This document shows positions 35,804-45,167 of a stretch of DNA of 64,000 nucleotides, piece by piece (positions within the stretch are counted from its first letter, which is position 1; every line of letters begins with the position of its first letter). The notes beneath the pieces were generated by a model. It was given only the letters and a program-made list of their open reading frames with translations. It searched no databases and was not told where the DNA came from. This DNA is from Novosphingobium sp. PhB165 (GTDB taxonomy: Bacteria; Pseudomonadota; Alphaproteobacteria; Sphingomonadales; Sphingomonadaceae): positions 62,001 to 126,000 of the forward strand of contig NZ_SLVB01000011.1 of NCBI RefSeq assembly GCF_004341845.1. Reading direction: 5' to 3'. The position numbers and the translations under genes were made by a program.

Positions 35804-35830
35804 AACGCGCGCCGACCAGCGGCGCGCGTT
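35804..35830 (-). terminator. 10-bp GC hairpin after glycosyltransferase gene
   Basis: A perfect 10-bp inverted repeat (AACGCGCGCC at 35804-35813 and its complement at 35821-35830) with a 7-base loop lies about 50 bases past the stop of the glycosyltransferase gene. On the leftward RNA it is followed by TTTGTCGTTG, a moderate U-tract. Probable intrinsic terminator. Confidence 0.6.
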
Positions 35831-35878
35831 CATGGTGATGACTTTGACGACGGGGCCGCAGAACGGCCGAGTCGATGG

Positions 35879-37063
35879 TCAGTACTTGCCCCAGACGAAC
35901 TTCGACGAAAGCGCGAAGTTCCAGACCGAAGCCAGCACGATGCCGATGATCGCCGCCGCATAGTCATGGAAACCGATGCGCACCAGCGCCGTGGAGGCGC
36001 CGATATTGGCGACCATGCCGAAAGCGCAAGTCAGCGCGAACTGCGCCCAGCCACGCACCAGCGGGCCGAACCCGCGCAGGCGCTTGTCCGCGTAAGTCAG
36101 TTCGTTGTTGAGCACGAAGTTGAACGTCATCGCGACGATCGCCGCGATCGTCTGGCCGACGATGAACGCGGTTTCCTTCGGATAGTGGCTCATCGCGAAT
36201 TCGGCGCCGAACAGGTGCAGCACCAGTGCCAGCACGCTCATGTGCAGAACCGCGCCCAGGCCGCCGACCGTGCCGAACAGCGCGAAGCGGGTGGGGATGA
36301 AGCGGCCGAGCCACTTGTCGTAAAGACCAACGAGGAATTCGAACACGACCGTCCTGTCCAGCTTGCTTTCGCCTTCCGCGCGCGCGGCGAAGTTCAGGGG
36401 AAATTCCTTGACCCGCAACGGTGCATCGACCGTGGCGAGAATATCGAGCAGAATCTTGAAGCCCACACCCGAAAGCCGATGCGCGTCGGCCCGCAGGATC
36501 TTGGTCTGGAGCATGAAGAAGCCGCTCATGGGGTCGCTGAGATCAACGCCCGTGACCTTGTTGGCAATCTTGTTGGCGAAGCCAGACGCCTTCACGCGGT
36601 CCGGACGGCCCCAGGCCTCGGTGCTGGCGCCTTCGGCAAAGCGCGAGGCATAGGCGAGGTCGTATTCGCCCGAGCTTACGGCCTTCAGCATCTGCGGCAG
36701 CAGTTCGGGATCGTGCTGGTGGTCCGCATCCATCACCGCCACCACCGGCGCCGCCGTGGAGCACATGCCCTCGATCGCGGCGCTGGCAAGGCCGCGGCGG
36801 CCGATGCGCTGGATGCAGCGCACGCGCGGATCGCGCAGCGCCAGATTCCGCGCCTCGTCCGAGGTGCCGTCGGGGCTGTTGTCGTCGACGAAGATCGCTT
36901 CCCACACGACGCCCTTGAGCGCCTTGTCGAGCCGGTCGATCATCGTCGCGATGTTCTTGCGCTCATTGTACGTCGGCAGGACGACGGCCAGCTCAAGCGG
37001 CTTGGTGGCCTGAGCTGCGGCGACGTCTACGGCCTCGGCAAGATCGGAACGGGTGATGTTCAT
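35879..37063 (-). CDS. Polyprenol-phosphate mannose synthase-like GT2 fused to GtrA
   Basis: Two-domain membrane enzyme of 394 residues. An N-terminal GT2 glycosyltransferase (about 25-245) has VVLPTYNERKNI, FVDDNSPDGT and the MDADHQHDPELLPQML metal-binding region. A C-terminal GtrA-type module has four hydrophobic helices (about 260-390). This architecture matches bacterial dolichol-phosphate mannose synthases that make the lipid-linked donor and flip or anchor it. It lies near the PMT-like gene, which would use such a donor. A hairpin follows it and leuB lies upstream. Confidence 0.9.
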   Translation of the reverse strand: MNITRSDLAEAVDVAAAQATKPLELAVVLPTYNERKNIATMIDRLDKALKGVVWEAIFVDDNSPDGTSDEARNLALRDPRVRCIQRIGRRGLASAAIEGMCSTAAPVVAVMDADHQHDPELLPQMLKAVSSGEYDLAYASRFAEGASTEAWGRPDRVKASGFANKIANKVTGVDLSDPMSGFFMLQTKILRADAHRLSGVGFKILLDILATVDAPLRVKEFPLNFAARAEGESKLDRTVVFEFLVGLYDKWLGRFIPTRFALFGTVGGLGAVLHMSVLALVLHLFGAEFAMSHYPKETAFIVGQTIAAIVAMTFNFVLNNELTYADKRLRGFGPLVRGWAQFALTCAFGMVANIGASTALVRIGFHDYAAAIIGIVLASVWNFALSSKFVWGKY

Positions 37064-37107
37064 GCGCCCTGTTTTACTTGGTAAACCTGAAGAAACCTTA
37101 TCCGCGA

Positions 37108-38151
37108 TCAGAGCCGCGCCAGCACGGCATCACCGATCTCGCGGGTGCCTGCCGAGCCGCCAAGGTCGCCGCCCTTGATCCCGTCGGCCAGCGTCTTCGC
37201 CACTGCCGCCTCGATCCGCACGGCCTCGGCTTCGAGACCGAGCGAGTGGCGCAGCAGCATCGCCGCCGAAAGGATCGTCGCCATCGGATTGGCAAGACCC
37301 TTGCCGGCGATGTCAGGCGCCGAACCGTGGATCGGCTCATAAAGGCCATAAGAGCCTTCGGCAAGACTGGCCGAAGCGAGCAGGCCGATCGAGCCCACGC
37401 ACATCGAGGCCTGGTCGGAAAGGATGTCGCCGAACAGGTTGCCGGTGACGATCACGTCGAACTGGCCGGGGTTCTTCACCAGTTGCATCGCCGCATTGTC
37501 GACGTACATGTGGCTGAGTTCGACCTCAGGATATTCCTTGGCAACCTCGATCACCACATCGCGCCAGAGCTGCGAGGTTTCGAGGACGTTGGCCTTGTCC
37601 ACCGAGCACAGCTTCTTCGAACGGGTCATCGCAGCCTGGAAACCGGCATGGGCGATGCGGCGCACTTCGTCTTCGGCGTAGGACATCATGTCCCAGCCCT
37701 GACGGCGGCCGTCTTCCAGTGTGCGGATGCCCTTCTCGCCGAAGTACACATCGCCGTTCAGCTCGCGCACGATCAGCAGGTCGATCTTCGCGGCGACTTC
37801 CTCGCGCAGCGTGGTCAGGTCTTCCAGACCCGGGAACACGCGCGCCGGGCGCAAGTTGGCGAAGAGGCCCAGTTCCTTGCGCAGGCCGAGAATGGCCTGT
37901 TCGGGGCGCAGGTGACGCTCAAGGTGATCGCACGAGAAATCGCCCACCGCGCCGAACAGGATCGCCTCGGCCGAGCGCGCGATCTCCAGCGTTTCTGCGG
38001 GCAGCGGGTGGCCGTGCTTGCGATAGGCAACGCCGCCGACATCGCCTTCGACGAGTTCGAGGCCGGGAAGTTCAAGCGCCTTGAGAACACGCACTGCCTG
38101 CTCGGTGACCTCGGGACCGATCCCGTCTCCTGCAAATACCGCAATGCGCAT
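37108..38151 (-). CDS. leuB: 3-isopropylmalate dehydrogenase
   Basis: Leucine biosynthesis enzyme of 347 residues that oxidises and decarboxylates 3-isopropylmalate with NAD+. The N-terminal MRIAVFAGDGIGPEVTEQAV and the metal-binding/active-site NLFGDILSDQASM region are intact, as is GLYEPIHGSAPDIAGKGLANP. Its length matches the family (about 350). Downstream lies the GT2/GtrA gene and upstream recO, all leftward. Regulation by leucine is not visible here; the isomerase genes leuCD are not in the window. Confidence 0.95.
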   Translation of the reverse strand: MRIAVFAGDGIGPEVTEQAVRVLKALELPGLELVEGDVGGVAYRKHGHPLPAETLEIARSAEAILFGAVGDFSCDHLERHLRPEQAILGLRKELGLFANLRPARVFPGLEDLTTLREEVAAKIDLLIVRELNGDVYFGEKGIRTLEDGRRQGWDMMSYAEDEVRRIAHAGFQAAMTRSKKLCSVDKANVLETSQLWRDVVIEVAKEYPEVELSHMYVDNAAMQLVKNPGQFDVIVTGNLFGDILSDQASMCVGSIGLLASASLAEGSYGLYEPIHGSAPDIAGKGLANPMATILSAAMLLRHSLGLEAEAVRIEAAVAKTLADGIKGGDLGGSAGTREIGDAVLARL

Positions 38152-38171
38152 GTACGTTCTCCGTTGGGCGT

Positions 38172-38777
38172 TTAGCCGTGAATTCGCCCCAGCCGCTCGC
38201 GCAGAAGGACGCGCGCCCCCATAACGTCTCCGCGCCGTTCGGCAAGCGGATAGCGCGCAAGCTCGGGCCCGAGGCGGTCGAAAACGTCAAGCATCGCCCC
38301 CCAGTCGTCGTCGTTCGGGCGGCCGACCGGAACCCCATAGCCAAGCTCGCGCAGCAGCAGGACTTCGAACGAAAGCAAGGGCATGACCCAGCCCCGCGCG
38401 GACGGCGCGACGCAGATCGCATCGAGCAGCGCAGTGAGCGCCTGATAAAGCGCAGGAAAGGCCTGCCGCTCGGGAAGCGCGGTGGCGGCCAGCGCCGTAA
38501 CCCACGAAATCGCGGCGGCAGGGAGCGGTTCGCTGAGCCAGGGCCCGCGAGATTCGAGCAGCTCGACGCGCGCGAAAGGAAGCTGGTCCTCGCTGCGCGA
38601 CCGCAAGTCGATTTCCACCACATTGCCGGGGATCAGCACCGGGCGAAGCTGCCGCCCGCGCCCTCCGGCGACATAGGCGGCAACGATCCCGGCCTCTTCG
38701 GTGAGCAGCCGGGCGATGACGGCGGTCTCACCATGAGGCCGCGTCGCACAGACGATAGCGGGAGCGCGCAACTGCAT
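38172..38777 (-). CDS. recO: DNA repair protein RecO
   Basis: Loader of RecA onto SSB-coated DNA in the RecFOR pathway. The protein is 201 residues, shorter than the E. coli form but usual for sphingomonads. The N-terminal OB-fold begins APAIVCATRPHGETAVIARLLTEEAG and continues with GGRGRQLRPVLIPGNVV. A helical C-terminal part follows. The zinc-binding Cys cluster seen in some RecO proteins is not present. It lies 20 bases from the leuB start and may be co-transcribed with it. Confidence 0.9.
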   Translation of the reverse strand: MQLRAPAIVCATRPHGETAVIARLLTEEAGIVAAYVAGGRGRQLRPVLIPGNVVEIDLRSRSEDQLPFARVELLESRGPWLSEPLPAAAISWVTALAATALPERQAFPALYQALTALLDAICVAPSARGWVMPLLSFEVLLLRELGYGVPVGRPNDDDWGAMLDVFDRLGPELARYPLAERRGDVMGARVLLRERLGRIHG

Positions 38778-38857
38778 GGCTGCGGCTTGTGGAGCTTCAG
38801 GAAACGCGAAACAAGGTGGAAGGAGGCACCCTCAAAGGACGCTCCCCCGGCGGGCGA

Positions 38858-39106
38858 TCACTCGCCCGACTTGCCTTCGAGCTTGGCGATGCGGGCCTTG
38901 AGGTCCTCGATCTCGCCACGCGCGGTGGCGGCCAGTTCCTTCACGGCCTCGAATTCCTCGCGGCTGACGAAGTCCATATCGCCCATGAACTCCCGGAAGC
39001 GCTCGCGCGCATTGTCGCGCGCTTCGCGGCCGACGCCGGCGAGCGTGCCGGCGGCGCTGTTCATCATCTTGACGAAATCGGCGACGAAGGGGTTTTCGCT
39101 TTGCAT
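38858..39106 (-). CDS. ubiK: UbiK/BMFP accessory factor
   Basis: Small coiled-coil protein of 82 residues that in E. coli helps assemble the ubiquinone biosynthesis complex. From ATG 39106 it reads MQSENPFVADFVKMMNSAAG, the typical N-terminal helix, then a membrane-proximal stretch and a C-terminal coiled coil EEFEAVKELAATAR through KLEGKSGE. A longer frame extends upstream but is not conserved. It lies downstream of TspO on the leftward strand and may share its transcript. Confidence 0.9.
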   Translation of the reverse strand: MQSENPFVADFVKMMNSAAGTLAGVGREARDNARERFREFMGDMDFVSREEFEAVKELAATARGEIEDLKARIAKLEGKSGE

Positions 39107-39152
39107 GGGGGCTATTTGGTCGCTTGAGCCAAACTGCGCAAGAGGCAGTCCG

Positions 39153-39707
39153 TCAGATTTCGAAACGCTCCACCGCGCGCGGGCCTTCAACGCCGTCCAT
39201 GTCGCGATTGAGCTGGAGGAACGCAAAGTTGAGGTAACTGGCGAAGCAGATCCACGCGAGGTACGGCACCAGCAGCAGGGCCGCCACCGGCCGCACGCGG
39301 GCAAAAAACAGCATCGTCACGATCACCGCCACGATCATCAGCCCCAGCACGACGAGCCCGACGGTCATCTGGTGAAGCGCGAAGAAGATCGGGCTCCAGG
39401 CAAGATTGAGCGCGAACTGGACCACGAAGGCCACGACCGCCGCCGCGCGCCCCCGTGCGCCGCGCGCGGCGCAGACCATCGCCAGCGCCAGCCCCATCAG
39501 GGCGTAGAGCGCGGTCCAGACGATCGCGAACGTTATCGGCGGCGGATAGATCCCGGGCTTGGCAAGCGCGTCGAACCAGGCATTGCCCGGCCCGCTGTCC
39601 GCGATCTTGCCGGAAAGAAAGCCCAGCAACACGATCAACGGCACGAGCACCAGCGACCAGCGCAAGAGGCTGGCACGCAACTGGGCCGGTGAGGCAATTG
39701 GGTTCAT
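39153..39707 (-). CDS. tspO: TspO/MBR family membrane protein
   Basis: Five-helix tryptophan-rich sensory protein of 184 residues that binds porphyrins and is linked to tetrapyrrole and oxygen responses. The ATG at 39707 is chosen because a hydrophobic segment follows shortly (SLLRWSLVLVPLIVLLGFLS). Family motifs include the P-x-W-type region, NLAWSPIFFALHQMTVGL and a C-terminal YLAWICFASYLNFAFLQLN. It lies upstream of ubiK. A photosynthesis link is possible in sphingomonads but no photosynthesis gene is in the window. Confidence 0.93.
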   Translation of the reverse strand: MNPIASPAQLRASLLRWSLVLVPLIVLLGFLSGKIADSGPGNAWFDALAKPGIYPPPITFAIVWTALYALMGLALAMVCAARGARGRAAAVVAFVVQFALNLAWSPIFFALHQMTVGLVVLGLMIVAVIVTMLFFARVRPVAALLLVPYLAWICFASYLNFAFLQLNRDMDGVEGPRAVERFEI

Positions 39708-39833
39708 TTCCTGGCAAACCCCCGAATCAGGAAAAACCATCAAGTGCGGCGGTTTGTGGTACGACTCGGGCAAACACGCAATGCGCGTGGAGCGCAAAAG
39801 TCGGCCGGTCCATCGATCCGCCGCCCGCCATGC

Positions 39834-40625
39834 TCAACCGCGCGATGCGGAAACCAGAAATTCCACGTTCCCTTCCGGGCCCTTGATCGGGCTTTCGACG
39901 ATGCCCTGAATCGTCCAGCCATCGCTTTCCAGCCAGTCCCGCACTTCGCCGCAGACCCGCTCATGCAGCACGGGATCGCGCACGACGCCGCCCTTGCCCA
40001 CTTCGCTGCGGCCCACTTCGAACTGCGGCTTGATGAGCGCGACCACGCGGCACTGCGGCGCAGCAAGGCGCAGCGGCACTTCCAGCACTTTGGCGAGCGA
40101 GATGAAGCTGGCGTCGCAGACCACCCAATTGCACGGACGATCGATCTGCTCAGGCGTCAGGATCCGCGCGCTCGTCTGCTCCAGCACGGTCACGCGGGGA
40201 TCCTGCCGCAGCTTCCAAGCCAGCTGGTTAGTGCCCGAATCCACCGCGAAGACATGCTCCGCGCCCTTGGTCAGCAGCACGTCGGTAAAGCCGCCGGTCG
40301 AACTGCCGACATCCATGGCGATGGCACCCGTGGGATCGAGATCGAAGTGCTCGATGGCATGCGCCAGCTTGATCCCGCCGCGCGAGACCCAGGGATGATC
40401 GCGCCCACGCACCTCCAGCGGCGCGTCGCTCTTGAGGCTCTGCCCAGGCTTGGCGATCTTGGTCTCGCCGGAAAACACCAGGCCCGCCAACACCAGCGCC
40501 TGCGCCCGCGTACGGCTTTCGGCAAGGCCGCGATCGACCAGCATCTGGTCGACGCGCGCCTTTGCCGGGCGCTTGCTGTCGGCGGGCTTGTTTTCGATAT
40601 GTCGGGGCTCGGACGGGTCGGTCAT
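39834..40625 (-). CDS. tlyA: TlyA family rRNA methyltransferase
   Basis: Predicted 2'-O-methyltransferase of 263 residues, which in mycobacteria methylates 16S and 23S rRNA. An N-terminal S4 RNA-binding domain (VDQMLVDRGLAESRTRAQALVLAGLVF, about 25-85) is followed by an FtsJ-like methyltransferase domain with the SAM motif AMDVGSSTGGFTDVLL. The C-terminus reads GNVEFLVSASR as in the family. Haemolysin is an old name and does not describe its likely role. It diverges from a putative lipoprotein gene. Confidence 0.93.
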   Translation of the reverse strand: MTDPSEPRHIENKPADSKRPAKARVDQMLVDRGLAESRTRAQALVLAGLVFSGETKIAKPGQSLKSDAPLEVRGRDHPWVSRGGIKLAHAIEHFDLDPTGAIAMDVGSSTGGFTDVLLTKGAEHVFAVDSGTNQLAWKLRQDPRVTVLEQTSARILTPEQIDRPCNWVVCDASFISLAKVLEVPLRLAAPQCRVVALIKPQFEVGRSEVGKGGVVRDPVLHERVCGEVRDWLESDGWTIQGIVESPIKGPEGNVEFLVSASRG

Positions 40626-40673
40626 TGGCTTTGTGCACTTGAGAAGGAGCGCGCCTCATTCCATACCGGGGGC

Positions 40674-41213
40674 ATGAAGGCAAATCCGCGCCGGCTTGCA
40701 GCCGTCCCGTCGTTCCCCCGCAAACTTGTCGCAAGCGCCCCGCTGACCGCGCTGGCGCTGCTCGCGGCCTGCGTGTCCGCGCCCCAGCCACCCGCGCCCC
40801 CGCCGCGCCCCGCGCCGGCTCCGGTCACGCGACCCGCCCCACCGCCGGCCGACTGGCGCGACGCTCCGCAGACCCCGGGCGACTGGAGCATGACCGCGCC
40901 GGGCACCGCCACGTTCGCGGGTGGGCTCTTCACGATGCGCTGCAATAGGCCGGCGGGAACGGTCACGCTGATCCGCGCAGGGAATGCTGCATCCGCGCCC
41001 GGTTCCCTCACCGTGCGCACATCCGATGTTGCGCGCGCCCTGACCGCCACGCCCGTGGCCGGGGGCCTGGCAGTAGACGTGCCGGCGCGCGACGCGCTGC
41101 TGGACGCCATGGCCTTCAGCAAGGGCCGCTTCGCCATCGAAACGGCGGGCACTGCCACGCTCTATATACCGAGCTGGACCGAAGTCTCCCGCGTGGTCGA
41201 GGACTGCCGCTGA
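40674..41213 (+). CDS. Putative lipoprotein
   Basis: Exported protein of 179 residues with a type II signal (LTALALLAACVS, lipobox LAAC), so the mature protein would start at about Cys30. A Pro-rich linker of about 25 residues follows (APQPPAPPPRPAP). The globular part DWSMTAPGTATFAGGLFTMR-RPAGTVTLIRAG resembles periplasmic beta-sandwich proteins seen in sphingomonads. GAGAAGGAG lies a little far upstream of ATG 40674. It is a lone gene; function unknown. The lipoprotein call rests on the signal alone. Confidence 0.82.
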   Translation: MKANPRRLAAVPSFPRKLVASAPLTALALLAACVSAPQPPAPPPRPAPAPVTRPAPPPADWRDAPQTPGDWSMTAPGTATFAGGLFTMRCNRPAGTVTLIRAGNAASAPGSLTVRTSDVARALTATPVAGGLAVDVPARDALLDAMAFSKGRFAIETAGTATLYIPSWTEVSRVVEDCR

Positions 41214-41262
41214 GATTGGCACTGAACGCCCTCTAAACGTGCACTTTTGAACGGGACTCGCG

Positions 41263-41282
41263 AGGCGCCTTTCAGGGCGCCT
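41263..41282 (+). terminator. Hairpin after putative lipoprotein gene
   Basis: A 7-bp hairpin (AGGCGCC 41263-41269 with GGCGCCT 41276-41282) with a 6-base loop lies 50 bases past the lipoprotein stop. No T-tract follows, so assignment is tentative. Confidence 0.45.
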
Positions 41283-41541
41283 GAAGAGCCTGTCTGGAGC
41301 TAAAATCGGGCGCTTTCAGGCCGCAATCCAGCGCCCCAACAATCGCGTTCCGGAGCGGATCGAAGGCTGGGGAAAACTAGCCCGAAGCACCGATAATGAT
41401 CCCAAAAAAAACGAATACAAGTCTTGTTGTGCGCTGCGGAATCAGACACACATTTGAACAGGGCCGAGGGACCCTGGGAAACGCGCCCGGGATGGACCGA
41501 AGCCCCAGCCGGTAACACGGCGTACTTTGGCTCAACAGCGC
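41283..41541. other. Non-coding stretch upstream of the 18-codon ORF
   Basis: I see no convincing protein gene between the lipoprotein hairpin and the 18-codon ORF. A run of eight A residues near 41403-41410 is followed by GC-rich stretches with several small inverted repeats. It most likely holds the promoter and 5' leader of the short transcript ending at 41700. Confidence 0.45.
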
Positions 41542-41557
41542 GAAAGGAGGTGATCCG

Positions 41558-41614
41558 ATGTCTCATGGTTCAGCAGAGAGGTCGGCAATTTCCGTCGCGA
41601 GGCATTATCGCTGA
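41558..41614 (+). CDS. 18-residue peptide ORF with extended Shine-Dalgarno
   Basis: A minimal ORF (MSHGSAERSAISVARHYR) starts at ATG 41558. It is preceded by GAAAGGAGGTGATCC at 41542-41556, which complements essentially the whole 3' end of 16S rRNA, with the GGAGG core 7 bases from the ATG. Such complementarity is far beyond normal. It is followed by a short hairpin and a strong terminator at 41673. A second frame through the same RNA gives MVQQRGRQFPSRGIIAELN but lacks its own ribosome site. The product could be a real peptide or a ribosome-capturing regulatory ORF. Not recognised. Confidence 0.55.
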   Translation: MSHGSAERSAISVARHYR

Positions 41615-41672
41615 GTTGAATTAGCGATAAAGGCTTTCGCTGGCGGCACTTCCCGGCCGCTGACCATGCGAA

Positions 41673-41709
41673 GGGCCGCACCGGATTTCCGGGGCGGCCC
41701 TTCTCATTT
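41673..41709 (+). terminator. Strong intrinsic terminator after the 18-codon ORF
   Basis: GGGCCGC (41673-41679) pairs with GCGGCCC (41694-41700), with an inner CCGG/CCGG stem and a small ATTT loop, followed by TTCTCATTT. It ends the short transcript carrying the 18-codon ORF and separates it from ilvE nearly 300 bases further on. Confidence 0.75.
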
Positions 41710-41987
41710 GGGCGCATTCCCGGCTTTGCACACCGCTGAGCCCCAGAACGCGCCGCACTCCTCAACATCACCCGAAGCAAGCCGCCCGGCGCATTTCGCA
41801 CTGGCCCTTTCGCGCGAGCAGGCGCTAGGAGCATTCACGCTCTGGCTTCCTGCGCGAGTCTACCGGCTTTCCGCCCTCAATTCGCGCTAAAGCAACAACA
41901 CCGCGTATCAAAATTACTATATGGTTGCGCTGCGCGTAATTTTCGTTCAGAGAGCGCAGGCAATCGCAGTCTAGAGGATTTCGTTCG
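41710..41987. promoter_or_regulatory. Upstream region of ilvE
   Basis: No gene is visible between the terminator and ilvE. Near its right end an 8-bp inverted repeat AAAATTAC (41910-41917) and GTAATTTT (41936-41943) lies in locally AT-rich sequence, about 45 bases before the ilvE ATG. It may be a promoter or a regulator site; identity is unknown. Confidence 0.4.
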
Positions 41988-43094
<1,107 letters not shown>

Positions 43095-43101
43095 ACGCAT
43101 G

Positions 43102-43131
43102 CAGGCAGGGGTAACGCCCCTGCCTGTTTCC
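43102..43131 (+). terminator. Intrinsic terminator after ilvE
   Basis: CAGGCAGGGG (43102-43111) pairs with CCCCTGCCTG (43117-43126) around a 5-base loop and is followed by TTTCCTT. It starts 7 bases past the ilvE stop. Confidence 0.8.
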
Positions 43132-43174
43132 TTAAGCGATCGTTTGAAAATCGCAGGCCAGCAATTGCTGGCCT

Positions 43175-43804
43175 TCAGCCCTTTACAAGACCGCATAGGC
43201 GCAGGATCGCCATATGCGTGCCTGTCAGCCGCTCAACCGCCTCATCAAGCGAAGCTTCGGGCTGAACGCTGTTCCGGTAGACGCGCGCGCCTGCCAGTAC
43301 CCACGTCAGCATGAACGTGGCGAAGACCTCGGCATCCAAGCCCTCGGCCATGGGTTCGGTCTCGAAATGGACGCGCAATTCCTCGGTCAGGCCATCGAAC
43401 ATCGCATAGCGGTCCGAGATCCGGCCCGGGGACAGGAAATCCTCCGTCCACAGCGCCACGACTTCCGGATTCTCCAGCACATAGCGGATTACGCTGCGCC
43501 CCCGGTGCTCGGCCGTGTCCGTGGACGAGAGCACCGCGGTAAGTTGCTGCGCCGACCATTTGCGTATGGCATTAATCAACGCCTCGCGGTCCGCGAAGTG
43601 ATAATAGATGGTGGTCCGGTTCACACCGGCCTCACGCGCGACTTCCGAAAGTGAAAGTGCTTCCATTCCCTTTGCCGAGACCAGTTTCACTGCGGTCTCG
43701 ATCAGTACGAGGTGGGTTTCTTCGAACCCCTTGTTGCGGCGACGCGACTGGCGGCTGGTCTCCCCGGAACGGCCGGAGAGCTCATTTTCAATCGATTGAA
43801 TCAT
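43175..43804 (-). CDS. TetR family transcriptional regulator
   Basis: One-component repressor of 209 residues. An N-terminal Arg-rich segment precedes the helix-turn-helix LSLSEVAREAGVNRTTIYYHFADREALI at about residues 49-76. An all-helical ligand domain follows. It diverges from a glutathione transferase gene with about 200 bases between, which includes AT-rich sequence that could hold the promoters. Control of the transferase gene is a reasonable guess. The ligand is unknown. Confidence 0.92.
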   Translation of the reverse strand: MIQSIENELSGRSGETSRQSRRRNKGFEETHLVLIETAVKLVSAKGMEALSLSEVAREAGVNRTTIYYHFADREALINAIRKWSAQQLTAVLSSTDTAEHRGRSVIRYVLENPEVVALWTEDFLSPGRISDRYAMFDGLTEELRVHFETEPMAEGLDAEVFATFMLTWVLAGARVYRNSVQPEASLDEAVERLTGTHMAILRLCGLVKG

Positions 43805-44001
43805 GCCTGACCTGCTTGCCCAACCTGAGCATTGCCTGTCAACGCCTGACCCATAGGCAAGTTCCTCATACTTTCGGATTACGAATTTGATTTATTTATC
43901 TTATTTCAATTACCTGAGCGCCCGGCGAAGACCGGTCGAAGGGTTGTAGCGGGCCATCGCCGACCCTACCTGACCGGGAACGACACTCACGGAGTTCCTC
44001 C

Positions 44002-44850
44002 ATGCTCAAAACCACCTACGAACCGCCGAAAGTCTGGACCTGGGACAAAGAGAACGGCGGCGAATGGGCCAAGACCAACCGCCCGGTGTCCGGCGCCACG
44101 CACGAGCAGACACTGCCGCGCGGCCAGCATCCGTTGCAGCTCTACTCGCTCGGCACGCCGAATGGGCAGAAGGTAACGATCATGCTGGAAGAGCTGCTGG
44201 CAGTCGGCGTCGCCGAGGCCGAGTACGATGCATGGCTGATCGACATCGGCAATGGCGACCAGTTCGGGTCGGACTTCGTTGCGATCAATCCCAATTCGAA
44301 GATCCCCGCCCTGCTCGATTGCTCGGGCAATGAGCCGGTCCGCGTCTTCGAATCCGGCTCGATCCTGTTCCACCTTGCCGAAAAGTTCGGCAAATTCCTG
44401 CCCTCCAGCCAGCCGGCGCGCGCCGAATGCATGTCCTGGCTCATGTGGCAGATGGGCACCGCGCCGATGATCGGCGGCGGTTTCGGCCACTTCTACGCCT
44501 ACGCGCCGGAGAAGTACGAATACCCGATCAACCGCTACGCGATGGAAACCAAGCGCATCCTCGACGTCGCCGACAAGCGCCTCGCCGAGGCGCGCTATCT
44601 GGCGGGTGACGACTACACGATCGCAGACATCGCCTGCTACGGCTGGTTCGGCGGCTTCTTGCGGGGCGACGCCTATGGCGACGCGGCAACTTTCCTCGAC
44701 GTGCCGAGCTATGCGAATCTCGTTCGCTGGGGCGAGGATCTCGCCGCCCGCAAAGGCATCCAGCGCGGCCGCATCGTCAACCGCAACGGCGACGGCTTCG
44801 TCCGCGAACGGCACTCGGCCGCCGATATCGACGCGGTGCTGGCCAAGTAA
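44002..44850 (+). CDS. Glutathione S-transferase, YghU/GstB-like
   Basis: Thioredoxin-fold glutathione transferase of 282 residues, with a 50-residue N-terminal extension typical of the YghU type. The extension (KTTYEPPKVWTWDKENGGEW) and NGQKVTIMLEELLAVG start of the thioredoxin fold are diagnostic; SKIPALLDCSG holds the cis-Pro. YghU-type enzymes reduce disulfides and peroxides with two bound glutathiones. GGAG precedes ATG 44002. A perfect hairpin follows the stop. The divergent TetR gene may regulate it. Confidence 0.93.
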   Translation: MLKTTYEPPKVWTWDKENGGEWAKTNRPVSGATHEQTLPRGQHPLQLYSLGTPNGQKVTIMLEELLAVGVAEAEYDAWLIDIGNGDQFGSDFVAINPNSKIPALLDCSGNEPVRVFESGSILFHLAEKFGKFLPSSQPARAECMSWLMWQMGTAPMIGGGFGHFYAYAPEKYEYPINRYAMETKRILDVADKRLAEARYLAGDDYTIADIACYGWFGGFLRGDAYGDAATFLDVPSYANLVRWGEDLAARKGIQRGRIVNRNGDGFVRERHSAADIDAVLAK

Positions 44851-44857
44851 AAGGGCA

Positions 44858-44894
44858 GCAAGCGCGGGGAAGTGCCACTGCTCCCCGCGCTTGC
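44858..44894 (+). terminator. Terminator after glutathione transferase gene
   Basis: A perfect 13-bp stem (GCAAGCGCGGGGA at 44858-44870 with its complement at 44882-44894) and an 11-base loop begin 7 bases after the stop. No strong T-tract follows, but position and stability support termination. Confidence 0.65.
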
Positions 44895-44979
44895 ACGCCT
44901 TCGTGCACGAGCCTGCGGAAAACTTCTCCCAAAAGCCCTTTTCAGCACCGACATTAGCCGCTAAGCGCGCATTCCCTGC

Positions 44980-45054
44980 TGGGGCGTCGCCAAGTGGTAA
45001 GGCACCGGTTTTTGGTACCGGCATTCGCAGGTTCGAATCCTGCCGCCCCAGCCA
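44980..45054 (+). tRNA. tRNA-Gln (anticodon TTG)
   Basis: Complete tRNA with CCA encoded. The acceptor stem is TGGGGCG with CGCCCCA, discriminator G, then CCA. A short D-arm, CCGGT/ACCGG anticodon stem with loop TTTTGGT (anticodon TTG), and GCAGG/CCTGC T-stem with loop TTCGAAT are all regular. It marks the left border of the mobile element: the integrase gene begins 173 bases downstream. Confidence 0.96.
45029..45054 (+). other. Probable attL at the 3' end of tRNA-Gln
   Basis: P4-type tyrosine integrases usually recombine into the 3' end of a tRNA gene, leaving the tRNA intact. Here the integrase gene directly follows tRNA-Gln, so the T-arm and acceptor end are the likely attachment core. 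The matching right copy was not found in the window and should lie beyond 64 kb. Exact crossover cannot be set. Confidence 0.6.
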
Positions 45055-45167
45055 GCCGAATCCTCATGATTCGGCCAGATCTCATTGATCAATTTACTAA
45101 AAATCGTGAAGGGCTCTTGCCCACCAGCTAGACCCGGTTTGCCTCGGCAAGACCGGTTTAGACGGCG

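Noticed and set aside
41424..41624. 66-residue frame ending MVQQRGRQFPSRGIIAELN
   Set aside because: It has no ribosome site of its own and runs through the Shine-Dalgarno of the 18-codon ORF.
41558..41709. Leader-peptide attenuator for ilvE
   Set aside because: The peptide is not rich in Ile, Leu or Val codons and ilvE lies nearly 300 bases past the terminator.
43987..45024. 345-residue minus-strand frame opposite the glutathione transferase
   Set aside because: It overlaps the tRNA-proximal region and is antisense to a clear gene; no domain.
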